From assembly GCA_014138725.1 (NCBI GenBank), contig JACJID010000004.1, forward strand, positions 558,001 through 622,000: 64,000 bases of DNA, read 5' to 3'. This stretch comes from Kutzneria viridogrisea (GTDB taxonomy: Bacteria; Actinomycetota; Actinomycetes; Mycobacteriales; Pseudonocardiaceae). Below are positions 63,285 to 64,000 of this stretch, one piece after another. The translations under genes were made by a program, and so were the position numbers. The notes beneath the pieces are model-generated. The model saw only the letters and a program-made list of their open reading frames with translations, had not been told where the DNA came from and searched no databases. Within the stretch, counting starts at the first letter, position 1. Each line of letters begins with the position of its first letter.

Positions 63285-64000
63285 GTGATCGGCACTCGTG
63301 AGGTGGACGCGCTGGTGGTCGGGGCCGGGCAGGCGGGCCTGTCCACCAGTTACCACCTGCGCAGGCTCGGCGTGCGCCACCTCGTGCTCGACGGCAACGA
63401 CGGTCCCGGCGGGGCGTGGCGGCACAGGTGGCCCTCGCTGCGACTGGGCAAGGTGCACGGCATCCACGACCTGCCGGGACTCGCGCTGGGGCACGCCGAT
63501 GACGACCGGCCCGCCTCGGAGGTCGTGGCCGACTACTTCGCCGCCTACGAGCGGAGGTTCGACCTGCCGGTGCTGCGCCCGGTGCGGGTCCGCGCCGTGC
63601 GCGAAGGCGAGGGCGGCCGCCTGCTGGTGCGGACCGACCACGGGGACTGGGCGGCCCGCGCACTGGTCAACGCCACCGGCACCTGGGACCGGCCGTTCTG
63701 GCCGCGCTACCCGGGCCAGGACACGTTCACCGGGCGCCAGCTGCACACCGCCGACTACCTGGGGCCCGAGGAGTTCGCGGGCAGGCACGTGGTGGTGGTC
63801 GGCGGTGGCGCGTCGGCCGTGCAGCAGCTGGCGGAGATCTCCGAGGTCACCAGCACGACCTGGGTGACGCGCCGGCCGCCGGTGTGGCACGAGCGGTTCG
63901 ACCAGGAGGCGGGTCGTGCCGCCGTGGCACTGGTGGACCAGCGCGTGCGCGCCGGGCTGCCCCCGGCCAGCGTGGTGAGCGTGACCGGGCTGGGCCTGAC
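63285..64000 (+). CDS. FAD-dependent monooxygenase-like protein, 3' end cut by window
   Basis: The frame from GTG 63285 stays open to the window end (238 codons seen). [20 protein letters not shown] is the FAD-binding GxGxxG start. [20 protein letters not shown] is the conserved GGxW segment of flavin monooxygenases. [15 protein letters not shown] and [20 protein letters not shown] (NADPH-binding GxGxxA) follow. It belongs to the FMO/Baeyer-Villiger or TrkA-like oxidoreductases. The substrate is unknown. It is divergent from hisE with a gap of about 110 bases. Confidence 0.83.
   Translation, partial: MIGTREVDALVVGAGQAGLSTSYHLRRLGVRHLVLDGNDGPGGAWRHRWPSLRLGKVHGIHDLPGLALGHADDDRPASEVVADYFAAYERRFDLPVLRPVRVRAVREGEGGRLLVRTDHGDWAARALVNATGTWDRPFWPRYPGQDTFTGRQLHTADYLGPEEFAGRHVVVVGGGASAVQQLAEISEVTSTTWVTRRPPVWHERFDQEAGRAAVALVDQRVRAGLPPASVVSVTGLGL

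Noticed and set aside
63298-63867. 189-residue plus frame rich in Trp/Arg/Pro at the right end
   Set aside because: Out-of-frame shadow of the flavin monooxygenase, whose frame from 63285 has FAD and NADPH motifs.

Overview
The window is a GC-rich actinobacterial chromosome segment. Codon third positions are almost all G or C, GTG and TTG starts are common, and there is a complete Pup-proteasome locus. Together with pafABC, tatC, hisG/hisE and a BkdR-type branched-chain dehydrogenase operon, this points to the Pseudonocardiales (Actinosynnema/Crossiella/Saccharothrix-like), but the genus is an inference. No rRNA, tRNA, transposase or phage gene was recognised.

Layout. 1-10.2 kb: an amidohydrolase cut by the left edge, two coupled DUF21/CBS membrane proteins, a DNA-glycosylase-annotated protein, a solute-binding/VWA fusion, an alpha/beta hydrolase with a small HTH protein, and an APC-type permease. 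10.3-14.5 kb: a copper-handling group of CopC, a Thr/Pro-rich surface protein, CopD and two cupredoxins. 14.6-17.1 kb: a secreted PHB-depolymerase-like lipoprotein, a SufR-like regulator and FolE. 17.1-27.2 kb: the E1 alpha/E1 beta/E2 branched-chain 2-oxoacid dehydrogenase operon with a divergent Lrp regulator, an MBL hydrolase, an amidohydrolase, a membrane protein and the fused isobutyryl-CoA mutase IcmF. 27.4-29.5 kb: a secreted PLC-like protein, a LapA-like protein and a long non-coding stretch with a CRISPR-like remnant and modular repeats.

29.5-63.2 kb is an expanded version of the conserved actinobacterial run that in Mycobacterium tuberculosis extends from hisE/hisG through recB-like, trmI, mpa/arc, dop, pup, prcBA and pafABC to tatC. 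All core parts are present and most read on the minus strand. Accessory genes are inserted: a STAND NTPase with an amyloid-like N-terminal motif between pafA and pafB, a PAP2-lipid kinase fusion, a secreted beta-propeller-like protein, a FtsX-type permease, a sedolisin, a Nudix hydrolase, a trypsin-like protease, a lipoprotein, an aldo/keto reductase and a row of Pro/Gln-rich membrane proteins. ARC, PrcA/PrcB, Pup, Dop and PafA form the tagging and degradation machine. PafB/PafC are its DNA-damage regulators. The right edge cuts a flavin monooxygenase.

The least explained structures are non-coding: three copies of a long hairpin with conserved arms and covarying inner stem, five clusters of two short interspersed repeat modules that reach into gene 3' ends, and several precise palindromes in promoter regions. 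Among proteins, the STAND protein with a RHIM/BASS-like motif and the cupredoxin with a tandem His-bearing repeat domain stand out.
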